64,000 bases of DNA from Clostridia bacterium (GCA_017433405.1 JAFRHH010000066.1:1-64000), one strand, 5' to 3'. Shown: positions 16,019-24,379, counted from the first letter of the stretch. A program made the numbers and translations. The notes: generated from the letters alone by a model not told the origin.

Positions 16019-16192
16019 ATGCTACGTCTGCTTGGTATCCTGACCCTGGGGAACATGATCTTTGGTGGCCATCGCTGCCATTGCTATCATCACCGCCATG
16101 GCAGCTTCCTGGGCAGAGGCCTTCTGCTCGGAACGCTGCTTGGATTATTCGTAAGGCGTGCGAATCAGAATCGCACCGAGGAGGAGGATTAA
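16019..16192 (+). CDS. Small His/Cys-rich membrane protein, 57 residues
   Basis: ATG 16019 follows ACGGAGG at good spacing. The predicted product starts MLRLLGILTLGNMIFG, then carries GGHRCHCYHHRHGSF, then a second hydrophobic glycine-rich segment GRGLLLGTLLGLFVRRA and a charged tail ending TEEED. Five His and two Cys sit in a loop between two short membrane segments, a possible metal or haem site. I do not recognise a named family. It is monocistronic, with an inverted repeat upstream and a terminator about 110 bases downstream. The good ribosome site and clean two-helix layout support a real gene. Confidence 0.65.
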   Translation: MLRLLGILTLGNMIFGGHRCHCYHHRHGSFLGRGLLLGTLLGLFVRRANQNRTEEED

Positions 16193-16304
16193 CAGTGTTC
16201 GACATGAATAAAAGTACTGATCGGCATCGCCCTGTACTTTGTTTTTCTGCGGAAGAATTAATCAGCACCCGCAATAACAGAAACGGGAATAGGCTTTCAT
16301 ATAT

Positions 16305-16340
16305 GGAGCAGGAGTCAGTTTCCTTGCTCCGCCTTTTTGT
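16305..16340 (+). terminator. Probable terminator after the small membrane protein
   Basis: GGAGCA pairs with TGCTCC, with GGA/TCC inside, followed by GCCTTTTTG. The 110 bases between the small gene and this hairpin hold nothing else recognisable. Confidence 0.55.
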
Positions 16341-16401
16341 TTCAAGAGATCCTTGTCGCTCATGAAGCGACCGATTATTATATGAAGACGGGTACGGTTG
16401 T

Positions 16402-17688
16402 TTATTGAACCTGTTTCAAATCATCCAGGAACAGCTGAAGATGGTCTTTATTCACGTGCTGCATAACCACAATATGCGCAAGTTCGCCGCCCAGTCTTTC
16501 GTCTGTATCCGGCGCAAGAGCATATTTTACCATAATATCCTCCGGTGGACGTTTGAAATACACGGTATTGGACATTGGCTCCAGCCAGGCAGGCCAATCC
16601 AGTTTATCCAGTTCCTCCTTCAGCCACGTAGCGGTTTCCAGCATTCCATTTGCCTGCTCGGTGAATCCCTCAAGACCTGTATGCATGATGATCCACCAGA
16701 ACTTAAGCGGTGCGATGGCGGAACGGGAGCAGTTAATCATGGGCATGCTGCCATTCAGATATGCCACTTCATACGGGTTCTGGTTGTTCTTTACTTCCAT
16801 GGTCGTCAGGAAAAGGCCGGCAGGTTCATCCATGCCGAAGAACTTATGACCGCTGATCGCAATGGAATCATAGGGCTGAGCTTTGCGATTCACCGCGTCG
16901 GCATACTCTGTGTAGGGCAGAAATCCGCCAAAAAGCGCAGCATCCACATGGCGGTATACCTCTATTTCCGGATACTTTGCAAGCACGGCATTCAGCGCTT
17001 CCTGATCATCAATTCCACCTTTGAAGGTAGTACCCATGGCATAAACCATTAACGCGGGACGATCCGGGATCAGCGCTTTCTCCAGTTCGTCCGGAATCAT
17101 GCAGCCGTGAACGTCAGCGGGAACAAGAACGAGATCGAGATTCTGCAAATCCACCAGGCGCATGTTGGAGTAATGCGCAGCATCGGATACATAAACCACG
17201 GGTGTTTTTCCGGTCTTCTTCTCAAGATAGCTTGAGCCGAAATAGATTCCATGGTTGTTGCCGTCCGTCCCGCTGAAGGTGACAAGTCCCCATAGGTCGT
17301 CCAGGTCGAATCCATACAGGGGCGCAAAGAATTCGATGACTTCCTTCTCAAAATCCAGGGTGTTCATATAGGATTCATTGTTGTCAAACGGATCACCGGC
17401 ATTGTTGGCAATCACGGAATAGACACCGCTGTCCAGAAGCCATTCATAGAATCCGGTCAAGTGAATATCCAGATTGCCCGGGTAACCAAAGGAAAGCCCT
17501 TTCTGCTCCTGTACCATCTCTGCATAGCGGTTCAGGCGGGCCAGGGCCATATCCGCAGGTTCTTTGGCCTCTGTATCGTCAGCGGGTAAAGCTTCGGCAA
17601 ATATGCTGACGGGACAGCAGAGGAGACTGATCATGATAATCAGGATAAAAGAACAAATCATCATCCTGAACATTGAATACCGGGACAT
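16402..17688 (-). CDS. Exported PLP-dependent (histidine decarboxylase-like) enzyme
   Basis: A 428-residue protein starting at ATG 17688 behind TAGGAGG. The first 31 residues form a signal peptide or anchor (FILIIMISLLCCPVSIFAEA). The rest matches group II PLP decarboxylases of the histidine decarboxylase branch: GYPGNLDIH, NNAGDPF, FSGTDGNNHGIYFG, the ring-stacking His in DAAHYSNM (172), HVDAALFGG (Asp249) and the cofactor lysine in ISGHKFFG (282). All key residues are present, so it may be active. The family is normally cytosolic, since PLP and substrate are inside. It stands alone with no transporter or antiporter gene nearby. An activity other than histidine decarboxylation, such as cleavage of another amino acid, is possible. 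Confidence 0.8.
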   Translation of the reverse strand: MSRYSMFRMMICSFILIIMISLLCCPVSIFAEALPADDTEAKEPADMALARLNRYAEMVQEQKGLSFGYPGNLDIHLTGFYEWLLDSGVYSVIANNAGDPFDNNESYMNTLDFEKEVIEFFAPLYGFDLDDLWGLVTFSGTDGNNHGIYFGSSYLEKKTGKTPVVYVSDAAHYSNMRLVDLQNLDLVLVPADVHGCMIPDELEKALIPDRPALMVYAMGTTFKGGIDDQEALNAVLAKYPEIEVYRHVDAALFGGFLPYTEYADAVNRKAQPYDSIAISGHKFFGMDEPAGLFLTTMEVKNNQNPYEVAYLNGSMPMINCSRSAIAPLKFWWIIMHTGLEGFTEQANGMLETATWLKEELDKLDWPAWLEPMSNTVYFKRPPEDIMVKYALAPDTDERLGGELAHIVVMQHVNKDHLQLFLDDLKQVQ

Positions 17689-17883
17689 TTTGTTTGCCTC
17701 CTACTTCAGTTATTCTTATCTATAGTTTTTTCGACAGTCTGTTCAGTGCCCCGTGAAGGGATACATATCAAACGGCAGAGACAGCGCATGGAAAGAAAAA
17801 CAAATATATCTTCCGAGTTATCATGCCAGCAGGTGCCCCGACAAACTCAAAATTCAATGGTTCTTGTCAGTTGTGCTGTTGCA

Positions 17884-18186
17884 TCAAATGTTTCTTCCCT
17901 GGTACTGTACTGTGACAACGTAAACAGTTTTGTTCTGCTCATCGATCTTGAAAATCGCCATATAATTGTCAATCTGCAGTTGCTTGTAGCCTCTTCCGGC
18001 ATATTTCCCAACCTGACGGTCCTGATGTGCGGATAGAAAAGAGTCCAATGATTCAACAGCAGCCCAGATTCTGTCTGTTTGGCTCTTTGCATTTTCAGGA
18101 GTCAACTTTTCCAGGGCAATATACGCGTAGATGCCGTCGATATCCCGAAAGGCTTTGGGATATAACATAACCTTATACTTTTCCAT
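17884..18186 (-). CDS. RelE/ParE-family toxin
   Basis: A 100-residue basic protein overlapping the antitoxin gene by 14 bases. It starts MEKYKVMLYPKAFRDIDGIY, followed by NAKSQTDRIWAAVESL and a C-terminal YMAIFKIDEQNKTVYVVTV. These are the helix pair and beta strands of the RelE/ParE fold. RelE members cleave mRNA on the ribosome and ParE members inhibit gyrase. The residues seen here do not decide between them. The upstream overlapping YefM/Phd antitoxin makes a standard type II module. Confidence 0.85.
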   Translation of the reverse strand: MEKYKVMLYPKAFRDIDGIYAYIALEKLTPENAKSQTDRIWAAVESLDSFLSAHQDRQVGKYAGRGYKQLQIDNYMAIFKIDEQNKTVYVVTVQYQGRNI

Positions 18187-18442
18187 AGTACTTTCCGTCT
18201 AATCTGGCTTTCGCATCATTCAGAGAAATCGGAGCGGCGCCTTCCGCGACCTCAGCTTCAGCCTCATAGATCGCTTGATCAATTCGATTGATTTGAGCAA
18301 AACGCTCATACAACTCCGCACTCATAACAATCAGATCGCTGTATCCATTTTTTGTGATGAAAATAGGCTCTTGCATTTTGTGAGCAATCTTAGATATTTC
18401 GCTTGTGTTTCTCAAATCTCTGATTGGCATAATCGTAGGCAT
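18173..18442 (-). CDS. Phd/YefM-family antitoxin
   Basis: An 89-residue acidic protein. It starts at ATG 18442 with AAGGAG somewhat far upstream. MPTIMPIRDLRNTSEISKIA is the DNA-binding N-terminus, followed by EPIFITKNGYSDLIVMS, the family signature. The C-terminal part (about residues 50-89) should wrap the toxin. The pair probably represses itself through a palindrome in its promoter. A decayed copy of the same gene lies at about 31180-31310. Confidence 0.88.
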   Translation of the reverse strand: MPTIMPIRDLRNTSEISKIAHKMQEPIFITKNGYSDLIVMSAELYERFAQINRIDQAIYEAEAEVAEGAAPISLNDAKARLDGKYYGKV

Positions 18443-18469
18443 AATCCAAGCATCTCCTTTTATGGCATT

Positions 18470-18498
18470 ATTGTAGCATAATTATGCTGCGCTGTAAA
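18470..18498 (-). promoter_or_regulatory. Toxin-antitoxin promoter with operator in the spacer
   Basis: On the minus strand TTTACA (complement of 18493-18498) and TACAAT (complement of 18470-18475) are 17 bp apart. The perfect 14-bp palindrome AGCATAATTATGCT (18475-18488) fills the spacer, the classical place for an autorepressing antitoxin. Confidence 0.65.
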
Positions 18499-18507
18499 TG
18501 TCTTGCA

Positions 18508-18612
18508 ACGAAAAATCAAAAGCCTACAAAGGCCTCGAAGGCCGACCACATTACGGTTGTGGATCATATCATTCCTCACCGGGGAGACCAGCGGCTGTTC
18601 TGGGATCAGATT
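18508..18612 (+). pseudogene. HNH endonuclease remnant
   Basis: One plus-strand frame reads CLATKNQKPTKASKADHITV followed by VDHIIPHRGDQRLFWDQI. The VDHIxPHxGDxxLFWD segment is the first half of the HNH motif of phage-type endonucleases. The second half (NWQxLCxxCHxxK) is missing: the frame continues into sequence belonging to the 3' end of the Fic gene on the other strand. It is a truncated relic of a phage or mobile element. Confidence 0.6.
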
Positions 18613-18633
18613 GCCGTCGCTGCATCCTGCACA

Positions 18634-19674
18634 TTACAGTTTCCTGTATCGTGCATTGCGATATGTGCCGATCTTTTCAATCTTCCCTTCCCTTACCAGT
18701 TTCCCAAGTACTCTCTTTACTGTTGTGATGCTGATCTCGGGGAACCTGACTGCGATTTCTTCCTTGGATACCGGCACAAAGCTTTGCATCAGGGTGTTTT
18801 CAATCAGTTTTGACTTGCTGATTTTACGTGCAGAGTTCTCAATGAATTTACTGTCCAGATCTTTGTAGCAGCTGTATAGAATCTGGAGCAGATAAGTGAT
18901 AAAGGGGATATAGGTATTCCTGTTTTCATGCCAGCCATCGCTGCAGGTTTTCAGTGCCTGATAATAGTTATACCGGTATTCGTTGATCTTTTTGTCAATG
19001 GATATGTATTTCCCGATATCAAACCCTTCCTGCAGCAGAAGCAGGGAAGTCAGAAGACGGGATACTCGCCCGTTTCCGTCCCTGAAAGGGTGAATACACA
19101 AAAAATCAACGATCACACAGGCAATCAGTAACAGTCCGTTGATCCTGCTGTCCTGTTTTCCTTCATGCCAGGCAAGAATCATTTGTTCAACGGCCTGAGG
19201 AGTTTCCCTTGCTTTTACCGGTACAAAACGGATACTGATTCTCCCTTGCTCATCTCTTTCCTGGATCCAGTTGTTTTGCTGCTTGTATTTTCCGGCGTCC
19301 GGCGAAGTCGTTCTGAGCATGAGCATATGAAAATGTTTCAGCAGGTCCCCGGTGATTTCCAGATCTTCATAGTGATTATAGATCTCATCCAGCACATCCC
19401 GATATCCGAGGATTTCCTGCTCGTCATGTGTAAACGGTTCGGATTGTTTATTGACAAGTTTTTTGACTCTTTCCGCTGTTGTAACGATTCCTTCAATCGC
19501 GTTGCTGCTCTGTATGGAATCGACTATGGCAGTATGCTGCAATTCCTGAAAAAGATGAAAATTATTCATCTTTCTGATTTCACCTTTTCCTCGCAGGTCA
19601 TAGATAATACCGGCTATTTCAAGCAGATTTGCCGGAAGGCTGTCTGCAAGGAACTGATAATCAAAACGATGCAT
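18634..19674 (-). CDS. Fic-family protein (AMPylase-like)
   Basis: 346 residues from ATG 19674, behind GAGAGGG; the in-frame GTG at 19692 overlaps the ribosome site. The Fic core motif HPFRDGNGRVSRLL begins at His195 and is complete, so transfer of AMP (or another nucleotide) to protein hydroxyls is plausible. An inhibitory-helix motif SSNAIEG (56-62) precedes it, placing the protein in class II, self-inhibited by the Glu. The C-terminal 70 residues form a winged helix (FPEISITTVKRVLGKLVREG), common in Fic proteins of this size. A 12-bp inverted repeat lies upstream. Confidence 0.92.
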   Translation of the reverse strand: MHRFDYQFLADSLPANLLEIAGIIYDLRGKGEIRKMNNFHLFQELQHTAIVDSIQSSNAIEGIVTTAERVKKLVNKQSEPFTHDEQEILGYRDVLDEIYNHYEDLEITGDLLKHFHMLMLRTTSPDAGKYKQQNNWIQERDEQGRISIRFVPVKARETPQAVEQMILAWHEGKQDSRINGLLLIACVIVDFLCIHPFRDGNGRVSRLLTSLLLLQEGFDIGKYISIDKKINEYRYNYYQALKTCSDGWHENRNTYIPFITYLLQILYSCYKDLDSKFIENSARKISKSKLIENTLMQSFVPVSKEEIAVRFPEISITTVKRVLGKLVREGKIEKIGTYRNARYRKL

Positions 19675-19694
19675 GATTGTCCCTCTCACCAAAA

Positions 19695-19731
19695 TTTACT
19701 GCATCATATTCTCTTGTAATGATGCAGTAAA
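19695..19731. promoter_or_regulatory. Inverted repeat upstream of the Fic gene
   Basis: TTTACTGCATCA (19695-19706) and TGATGCAGTAAA (19720-19731) are perfect 12-bp arms 13 bp apart, about 20 bases before the Fic start. The winged-helix end of the Fic protein makes autoregulation possible. Confidence 0.5.
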
Positions 19732-19774
19732 ATAATATCAGAATCGTCACTCGATAGCAAGCAATATCAAATAT

Positions 19775-19935
19775 ATATTCCGGAAAGCCGCGGCGGCCCA
19801 GCTCCCTCAGGAGGTCGCTTTTCGCAGGAAGGTCGGCTTCGCCGTTCCCGTGAAGACGTGGCTGGAGGCGGAAGGCGCAGAGCGCGGATGGAAGACGTCC
19901 TGTTCGGGAAGACGTCCGCGCCGCCGTCACCGCTC
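19775..19935 (+). pseudogene. Asparagine synthetase (AsnB-type) C-terminal remnant
   Basis: A plus-strand frame without start reads IFRKAAAAQLPQEVAFRRKV followed by GFAVPVKTWLEAE. This matches the C-terminal region of AsnB-type amidotransferases (FRKAAxxxLPxEVAxRxKxGFxVPxxxWL). After about 19870 the likely continuation moves to another frame (MEDVLFGKTSA). No start, synthetase core or glutaminase domain remains. The piece sits at the junction between AT-rich sequence and the GC-rich 5'-nucleotidase region. Confidence 0.6.
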
Positions 19936-19966
19936 CGTAATTTCAGGCACGCCCAGGTGGGGAAAA

Positions 19967-22282
19967 TCAGTTTTCGCCCGCGGACTCATAGAAGTTGAAG
20001 ACGCACGAGTCTCTTTCGCCGCGCTCGGAGGCGGAAACCAGGCCGTAGCCTGCCTCAAGGGCCCTGTTTTTCATCCCCGCGTTCACGATGTACCAGCCGC
20101 CGTAAGCCGGTTCCATCGTCCACCAGGTTATCTCCGTGCTTTCCGGTTCAGCCGACAGCGTGATTCCGTCGGCGACGGGCACCAGCCATCTTCCCTCCGG
20201 ATCGCGGAATCGGTACATTCCGTTCCCGTCGGCTTGCACCGTGAACACGATGGCCGCGTCGGGCCGCGGCGATTTGAGGGCCGGCCCCTGCGCTTCCCAG
20301 GCCACCGTTTCCAGCAGGCTGCCGGCCTGCCGGCCGGTGACGGCGCATTGCTCCGCTTCGCTGTAGATCGCAACGCGCTGTCCGTCCTTCGGCCGGGATA
20401 CCAGCTTCGCGGCCGTCTCCTCCTCCGATAGGGCCGTATCCTCCGGGCTTCCGGAGAAAACATTTTTCCAGGTCCAGTTGAATTTCGCCGGAGTCACCCG
20501 GCCATGCAGGATGATATAGGCTGAAATCAGGTTCTGGATGCTTTCCCCGCGTTCCTCCGTCTGCCTCCAGACGGCGTCGTCGACGGAAAAATTTCTCAGG
20601 CCGCACCGTTCATTGCCCAGAACATAATCGCTTACGGCGGCCAGATAGGTCCTGTCCGGATCAAAGGGCCGGCCGTTGGCAAACCCTTCGATGGCAATCC
20701 GCTCCCCGGCCGGCCTGGCCATATCACAGGTATAGTTCATCCCTCCGAAAAGCAGGTGCGTGTTCTTGTGTCCCTTTGAGTAATAGAACACCTCTCCGTC
20801 ATGCATGCGTACGCTGATCCGCCCGGCCGCGTTTTCTTCCATCACTTCCCTGATCTGTCTCCCGGTCATCGGAATCACCAGGACCAGGTCTGAAAAGCGG
20901 TTGAGGCAGTAAACATCCTTCAGGGAGATCGGGCCGGGGCGCATCACATAGCCATTGACCACCTTGCAGTTCAGGATGGAAAGATCCGTATCCAGATGAT
21001 CCGTCCCCGCCGCCTCCATCATCGTCCGCTCGCCGGTCTCCTCCGCCATCTCCGCGATCTCCCAGGCGGTCATATCGATACAGGCCCTGGCAATCAGGTC
21101 CGTGGAATTCGTCTGCTCGCGGAAAAACTGCACGCTTTCGTCCCACTCGCCCTCCGCGTCTCCCAGGGGCTGCGTCACGTAGCGCTCGGCTTCCTCCGCG
21201 TAGGGCCGAACCAGTTCCCGGAGCCCTTCATCCACCGCGAAGCCGGCAGGATCCAGGTTCCCGTTTTCCAACAGTTCCCAGGCGAGCTTTCCATCCCCGT
21301 CCTCCGTAAAGCGAAAAACAGTGCGGGTCAGCTCCTGGCCACCGCCGTTGACCAGCGGGATCTTCCGTCCGTCCGCGTTCGCGATCACGGTTCCGGAATA
21401 GACTGACATATGGTCATGTCCGTTGATCATCAGGTCGATGTCATGGCTTTCCGTGATCACGCGCAGCGCCTGGCTCGCGGTGTTGATCCCGTACTCAAGC
21501 TTCTCCCCGGCCGCTTCCCCGAGGCCCCCATGATAGGACACGATAATGAATTCGCATCCCTGCGCCTTCATCTCCGGCAGGAGCAGGTTGACCTCCTCCG
21601 TCATGGAGAAGTCCGAATTGCCGGGATGCACAAACTGCAGTCCCGGATAATTGTACGGCAGGTCCCACCGGGCGATATCACAGTTTTCCAGGCCCAGAAT
21701 CCCGATTTTGTGCGCGTGTCCGTTCACCGTGATCTCCCGGATGATATAGGGCGTAAAGGCGCTGTCTCCCGCCTTCGTCCCCGCTTCGGTGCCGTCATGG
21801 CAGATATTGGCCGCCAGCACCGGAATGCCGTTCTCCTCCAGCCACCGGTAGTTTTCCCGCATCAGCTCCCAGGGATAGTTGAATTCATGGTTGCCCAGCA
21901 CAGAGACCGTATAGCCGATTTCCTTCAGACAAAGCGCCATGACCAGCGGCTCATCGGACTGACCCAGGTGACGCCGCATCAACTGGTATTCCGACACCTG
22001 GGTGCCCTGGTACAGGTCGCCGTTGTCAATCAGAAACACATGCTCCTTCCCGTATTTCTCCCGGATTTCATTCACCGCGGTCGAAATGCGCAGAATGTTG
22101 TTCTTCTCCGCCGCCCCGGTCAGCACATTGGTATCCCAACATTTTCCGTGCAGGTCGGTCGTGGAAAGAATGGCGATATCGGTATGGGCTGCCCCCTCCC
22201 CCGCGGCCGCTCCGCACATCAGCGCAAAAAAGCAGACAGCCAGCAGCAGCATCACCCGGTTCATCCTGTTCATCCTGCTCAT
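19967..22282 (-). CDS. Exported 5'-nucleotidase / 2',3'-cyclic phosphodiesterase family
   Basis: 771 residues from ATG 22282, which follows AAGGAGG; upstream in-frame codons overlap the pdxA-like gene and are rejected. After a signal peptide (VMLLLAVCFFALMCGAAAGE) comes the metallophosphatase domain: ILSTTDLHG, DNGDLYQG, LGNHEFNY, SYHGG and INGHDHM, all metal ligands present. The 5'-nucleotidase C-terminal substrate domain follows (about 350-590, with NRFSDLVLVIPMTGRQIREV). The last 140 residues look like a small beta-trefoil or ricin-like module (MYRFRDPEGRWLVPV, NRALEAGYGLVSA). It should release phosphate and nucleosides from extracellular nucleotides. It may be co-transcribed with the upstream pdxA-like gene. 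Confidence 0.88.
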   Translation of the reverse strand: MSRMNRMNRVMLLLAVCFFALMCGAAAGEGAAHTDIAILSTTDLHGKCWDTNVLTGAAEKNNILRISTAVNEIREKYGKEHVFLIDNGDLYQGTQVSEYQLMRRHLGQSDEPLVMALCLKEIGYTVSVLGNHEFNYPWELMRENYRWLEENGIPVLAANICHDGTEAGTKAGDSAFTPYIIREITVNGHAHKIGILGLENCDIARWDLPYNYPGLQFVHPGNSDFSMTEEVNLLLPEMKAQGCEFIIVSYHGGLGEAAGEKLEYGINTASQALRVITESHDIDLMINGHDHMSVYSGTVIANADGRKIPLVNGGGQELTRTVFRFTEDGDGKLAWELLENGNLDPAGFAVDEGLRELVRPYAEEAERYVTQPLGDAEGEWDESVQFFREQTNSTDLIARACIDMTAWEIAEMAEETGERTMMEAAGTDHLDTDLSILNCKVVNGYVMRPGPISLKDVYCLNRFSDLVLVIPMTGRQIREVMEENAAGRISVRMHDGEVFYYSKGHKNTHLLFGGMNYTCDMARPAGERIAIEGFANGRPFDPDRTYLAAVSDYVLGNERCGLRNFSVDDAVWRQTEERGESIQNLISAYIILHGRVTPAKFNWTWKNVFSGSPEDTALSEEETAAKLVSRPKDGQRVAIYSEAEQCAVTGRQAGSLLETVAWEAQGPALKSPRPDAAIVFTVQADGNGMYRFRDPEGRWLVPVADGITLSAEPESTEITWWTMEPAYGGWYIVNAGMKNRALEAGYGLVSASERGERDSCVFNFYESAGEN

Positions 22283-22359
22283 CCTTCCGGCCTCCTTCGT
22301 CCTTTTCCGGGCAGGCGGCTCCCGCGGCTCCGCCCGGTTCCCTGCTCCTGGGAAACCGT

Positions 22360-23358
22360 TCACCGGCCGAAGAACGGAGCGTAGCGGGCGGCCAGCCGGA
22401 TCGCTTCCTTCATGCTGACCGCACTGGCTACGCCCTTTCCCGCGATGTCAAACGCCGTTCCGTGATCCACCGAGGTCCGCAGAATCGGCATCCCGTTGGT
22501 GACCGCAATGGTTCGCTCAAAGTCCAGCGTCTTGGTGGCAATATGTCCCTGATCATGATACAGGGACAGAACCGCGTTGTACTTCCCGAGCTTCGCCTGG
22601 TGGAAGACGGAGTCCGCGGGAACCGGACCGGTCACATCGTAACCCATCTCCCGCAGTTTGGCCACAGCGGGCGCGATCTCCTTCTCTTCCTCCCAGCCGA
22701 AGAGGCCATGCTCCCCCGAATGCGGATTCAGGCCCGCCACGGCCATGGTTCCCCCTGTGACACCCAGGCGGCGCAGCGCCTCGGTACAGCGAATTCCATA
22801 GTCGATAATCCGTTCCTTTTTGATCTCGTCCAGCATGGCCCGCAGGGAAAGATGCCGGGTCAGGAAGAAAACCCGCAGACCGCCGGTCTCGAACATGGTC
22901 AGGGGATCCGCCGTTCCCGTCAGGGCGCCGAAGATCTCCGTATGGCCGATGTAGGGGATCCCGGCCGCCCGCAGGGATTCCTTGTTGATCGGCGTCGTGG
23001 CCACGGCGTCCACCCTGTTGGCCAATGCCAGCTGAATGCTCCTTTCGATGTACGCGAAGGCAGCGTGGCCGCACATGGCGCTCACCTCGCCAAACCGAAA
23101 GCGGTCCGGGTCTATGTTATCCAGATCGATCAGGTTCAGCACCCCTTCGCGGTAGTCGCCCTCCGTCGGATCCGTCACAGTATGAACCGTCAGCGCCTCC
23201 CCGGTGATCCGGACAGCGTTCTCCATGGCGCGCCTGTCGCCAACGACGATACAGTTCGTCCCGCGCAGCAGCGCCGCGTCCGCAATGGCCCGGGCCACAA
23301 TCTCCGGCCCGATCCCAGCCGGATCCCCCATGGGGATCGCGATCAGCGTCTTCCTCAA
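22360..23358 (-). CDS. pdxA: PdxA-family 4-phospho-hydroxyacid dehydrogenase
   Basis: 332 residues with a TTG start (23356-23358) behind GAGGAGG. Family signatures are [44 protein letters not shown] and [15 protein letters not shown]. PdxA oxidises 4-phosphohydroxy-L-threonine in vitamin B6 synthesis. Close paralogues (PdxA2) oxidise D-threonate or D-erythronate phosphates together with a DUF1537 kinase. Neither pdxB/pdxJ nor such a kinase is in the window, so the pathway is open. The 5'-nucleotidase follows 77 bases downstream. Confidence 0.9.
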   Translation of the reverse strand: MRKTLIAIPMGDPAGIGPEIVARAIADAALLRGTNCIVVGDRRAMENAVRITGEALTVHTVTDPTEGDYREGVLNLIDLDNIDPDRFRFGEVSAMCGHAAFAYIERSIQLALANRVDAVATTPINKESLRAAGIPYIGHTEIFGALTGTADPLTMFETGGLRVFFLTRHLSLRAMLDEIKKERIIDYGIRCTEALRRLGVTGGTMAVAGLNPHSGEHGLFGWEEEKEIAPAVAKLREMGYDVTGPVPADSVFHQAKLGKYNAVLSLYHDQGHIATKTLDFERTIAVTNGMPILRTSVDHGTAFDIAGKGVASAVSMKEAIRLAARYAPFFGR

Positions 23359-23486
23359 TGGCCTGCCTCCTCGTATTGTCCTGCGGATATCCTACATGAT
23401 CTCCGCTGAATTTGCAAGAACCCGCCAAAAGCCCGCCGCGCTAGGTGTCCAGGAAGCGATCCGGCTGCTGACCACGGAAAAACAGC

Positions 23487-23515
23487 TTGCTATTTTCCCT
23501 GGTTCGTGCTATACT
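23487..23515 (+). promoter_or_regulatory. Promoter of the tRNA unit
   Basis: TTGCTA (23487-23492), a 17-bp spacer and TATACT (23510-23515). Transcription would start about 20 bases before the truncated tRNA copy and run through the hairpin array into the tRNA. Confidence 0.6.
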
Positions 23516-23544
23516 CCCATTCGTCGCCGGAATCTGTCGGCTTT

Positions 23545-23590
23545 GGGGCATTAGCACAGTTGGTAGGACGAGCCTTCCGTACTGTCGCCC
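23545..23590 (+). pseudogene. Truncated tRNA copy (5' half)
   Basis: Positions 23545-23566 are identical over 22 bases to the first 22 bases of the intact tRNA at 23703 (acceptor 5' strand and D-arm). After that the sequence diverges (GACGAGCCTTCCGTACTGTCG). It keeps only a hint of an anticodon arm and has no T-arm or acceptor 3' strand. Confidence 0.6.
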
Positions 23591-23599
23591 CAGACAAAC

Positions 23600-23693
23600 C
23601 CTTGTAAATCAAGGATTCCCCTTCAAAATGAAGGGCTCCGCCACCCGACCCGCAGGCGTAAAACGCGGGAAACTCCCCCGGAAAACTTCCGGG
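23600..23693 (+). repeat. Array of four small hairpins before the tRNA
   Basis: Four inverted repeats follow each other: CCTTG/CAAGG (23600-23614), CCCTTC/GAAGGG (23619-23635), CCCGC/GCGGG (23649-23669) and CCCGGAA/TTCCGGG (23677-23693). Three of the four loops are 3-5 nt and A-rich. Function is unknown; it would be part of the tRNA precursor. Confidence 0.5.
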
Positions 23694-23702
23694 AACCCAT
23701 AC

Positions 23703-23778
23703 GGGGCATTAGCACAGTTGGTAGCGCGCGACATTCGCATTGTCGAGGTCAGGGGTTCGACTCCCCTATGCTCCACCA
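23703..23778 (+). tRNA. tRNA-Ala, anticodon CGC
   Basis: A full cloverleaf. The acceptor GGGGCAT pairs with ATGCTCC and carries the G3-U70 wobble that identifies alanine tRNAs. The anticodon stem CGACA/TGTCG has loop TTCGCAT, anticodon CGC for GCG codons. The T-arm AGGGG/CCCCT has loop TTCGACT, and CCA is encoded. The D-stem GCAC/GCGC has one mismatch. A terminator follows. Confidence 0.92.
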
Positions 23779-23781
23779 CCA

Positions 23782-23816
23782 CCCTTGAGGCAGACGCTTC
23801 AAGGGTTTTCTTTTGC
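23782..23816 (+). terminator. Terminator of the tRNA unit
   Basis: CCCTTGA pairs with TCAAGGG, then TTTTCTTTT. Confidence 0.75.
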
Positions 23817-23971
23817 CTATAAGGCCTAAATTCGGCTTTTGCTCTCCGGAGCGGCACTAAGGTCGCCTGACGCACCCGCCGCGCCGCTGAGGCCGGTTTT
23901 AGGGCAGACAGGATAATTCTCACCAGGCACCATTCATGGGACTTTCCATCATCGGTATAAGCAAACACAAA

Positions 23972-24379
23972 TTAAACATACCAAGTTGGGTAATCTGGGA
24001 TATTTCCTGTTTTCTGATATTCGCTGAATATAATATGAACAATTTTCAGTGCTACTTCATCAATGCCGGTTTCGCTGAAATCCCATGCTCCGCTTGCATT
24101 CTGGATTCTGATCTTTTGGGCTTGAAGCAGATCCTCATAAGGAACTTCTCGTTCGATTCGCTTTACAACAGTTGTCCTTTTGCCGGAAGGTAGGCGCTTA
24201 ACCTTTTCGTGAACTTCTGGCTCAATTAATGAATCACGATCAATAGCAATTTCTCCGTCTTCCTTTTTCTTTACTTCTTGCCAGTCGGCACGATTAATAT
24301 CGTAGGCGCAGTAAGAATAGAGCAGCAGAGTATCATCACTTGCAACAAGGTGCGCATAGCCACAATGTCCTTTGCTCAT
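23972..24379 (-). CDS. Hypothetical protein, 135 residues
   Basis: I do not recognise the family. ATG 24379 follows a GGCGGGGA stretch; an ATG six codons upstream is also open. The product begins MSKGHCGYAHLVASDDTLLL and contains YSYCAYDINRADW, a basic linker (RLPSGKRTTVVKRIERE), and ends DEVALKIVHIIFSEYQKTGN followed by IPDYPTWYV. No signal peptide or membrane segment is seen. It is in an AT-richer cluster of four small minus-strand genes with phage-like character. The GYAH motif near its start recurs in the 25600-25983 product, which may be distantly related. Confidence 0.6.
   Translation of the reverse strand: MSKGHCGYAHLVASDDTLLLYSYCAYDINRADWQEVKKKEDGEIAIDRDSLIEPEVHEKVKRLPSGKRTTVVKRIEREVPYEDLLQAQKIRIQNASGAWDFSETGIDEVALKIVHIIFSEYQKTGNIPDYPTWYV

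Noticed and set aside
18484..18813. A 109-codon plus-strand frame carrying the HNH motif as a whole gene
   Set aside because: Only the first about 35 codons match HNH proteins; the rest is antisense to the Fic gene.
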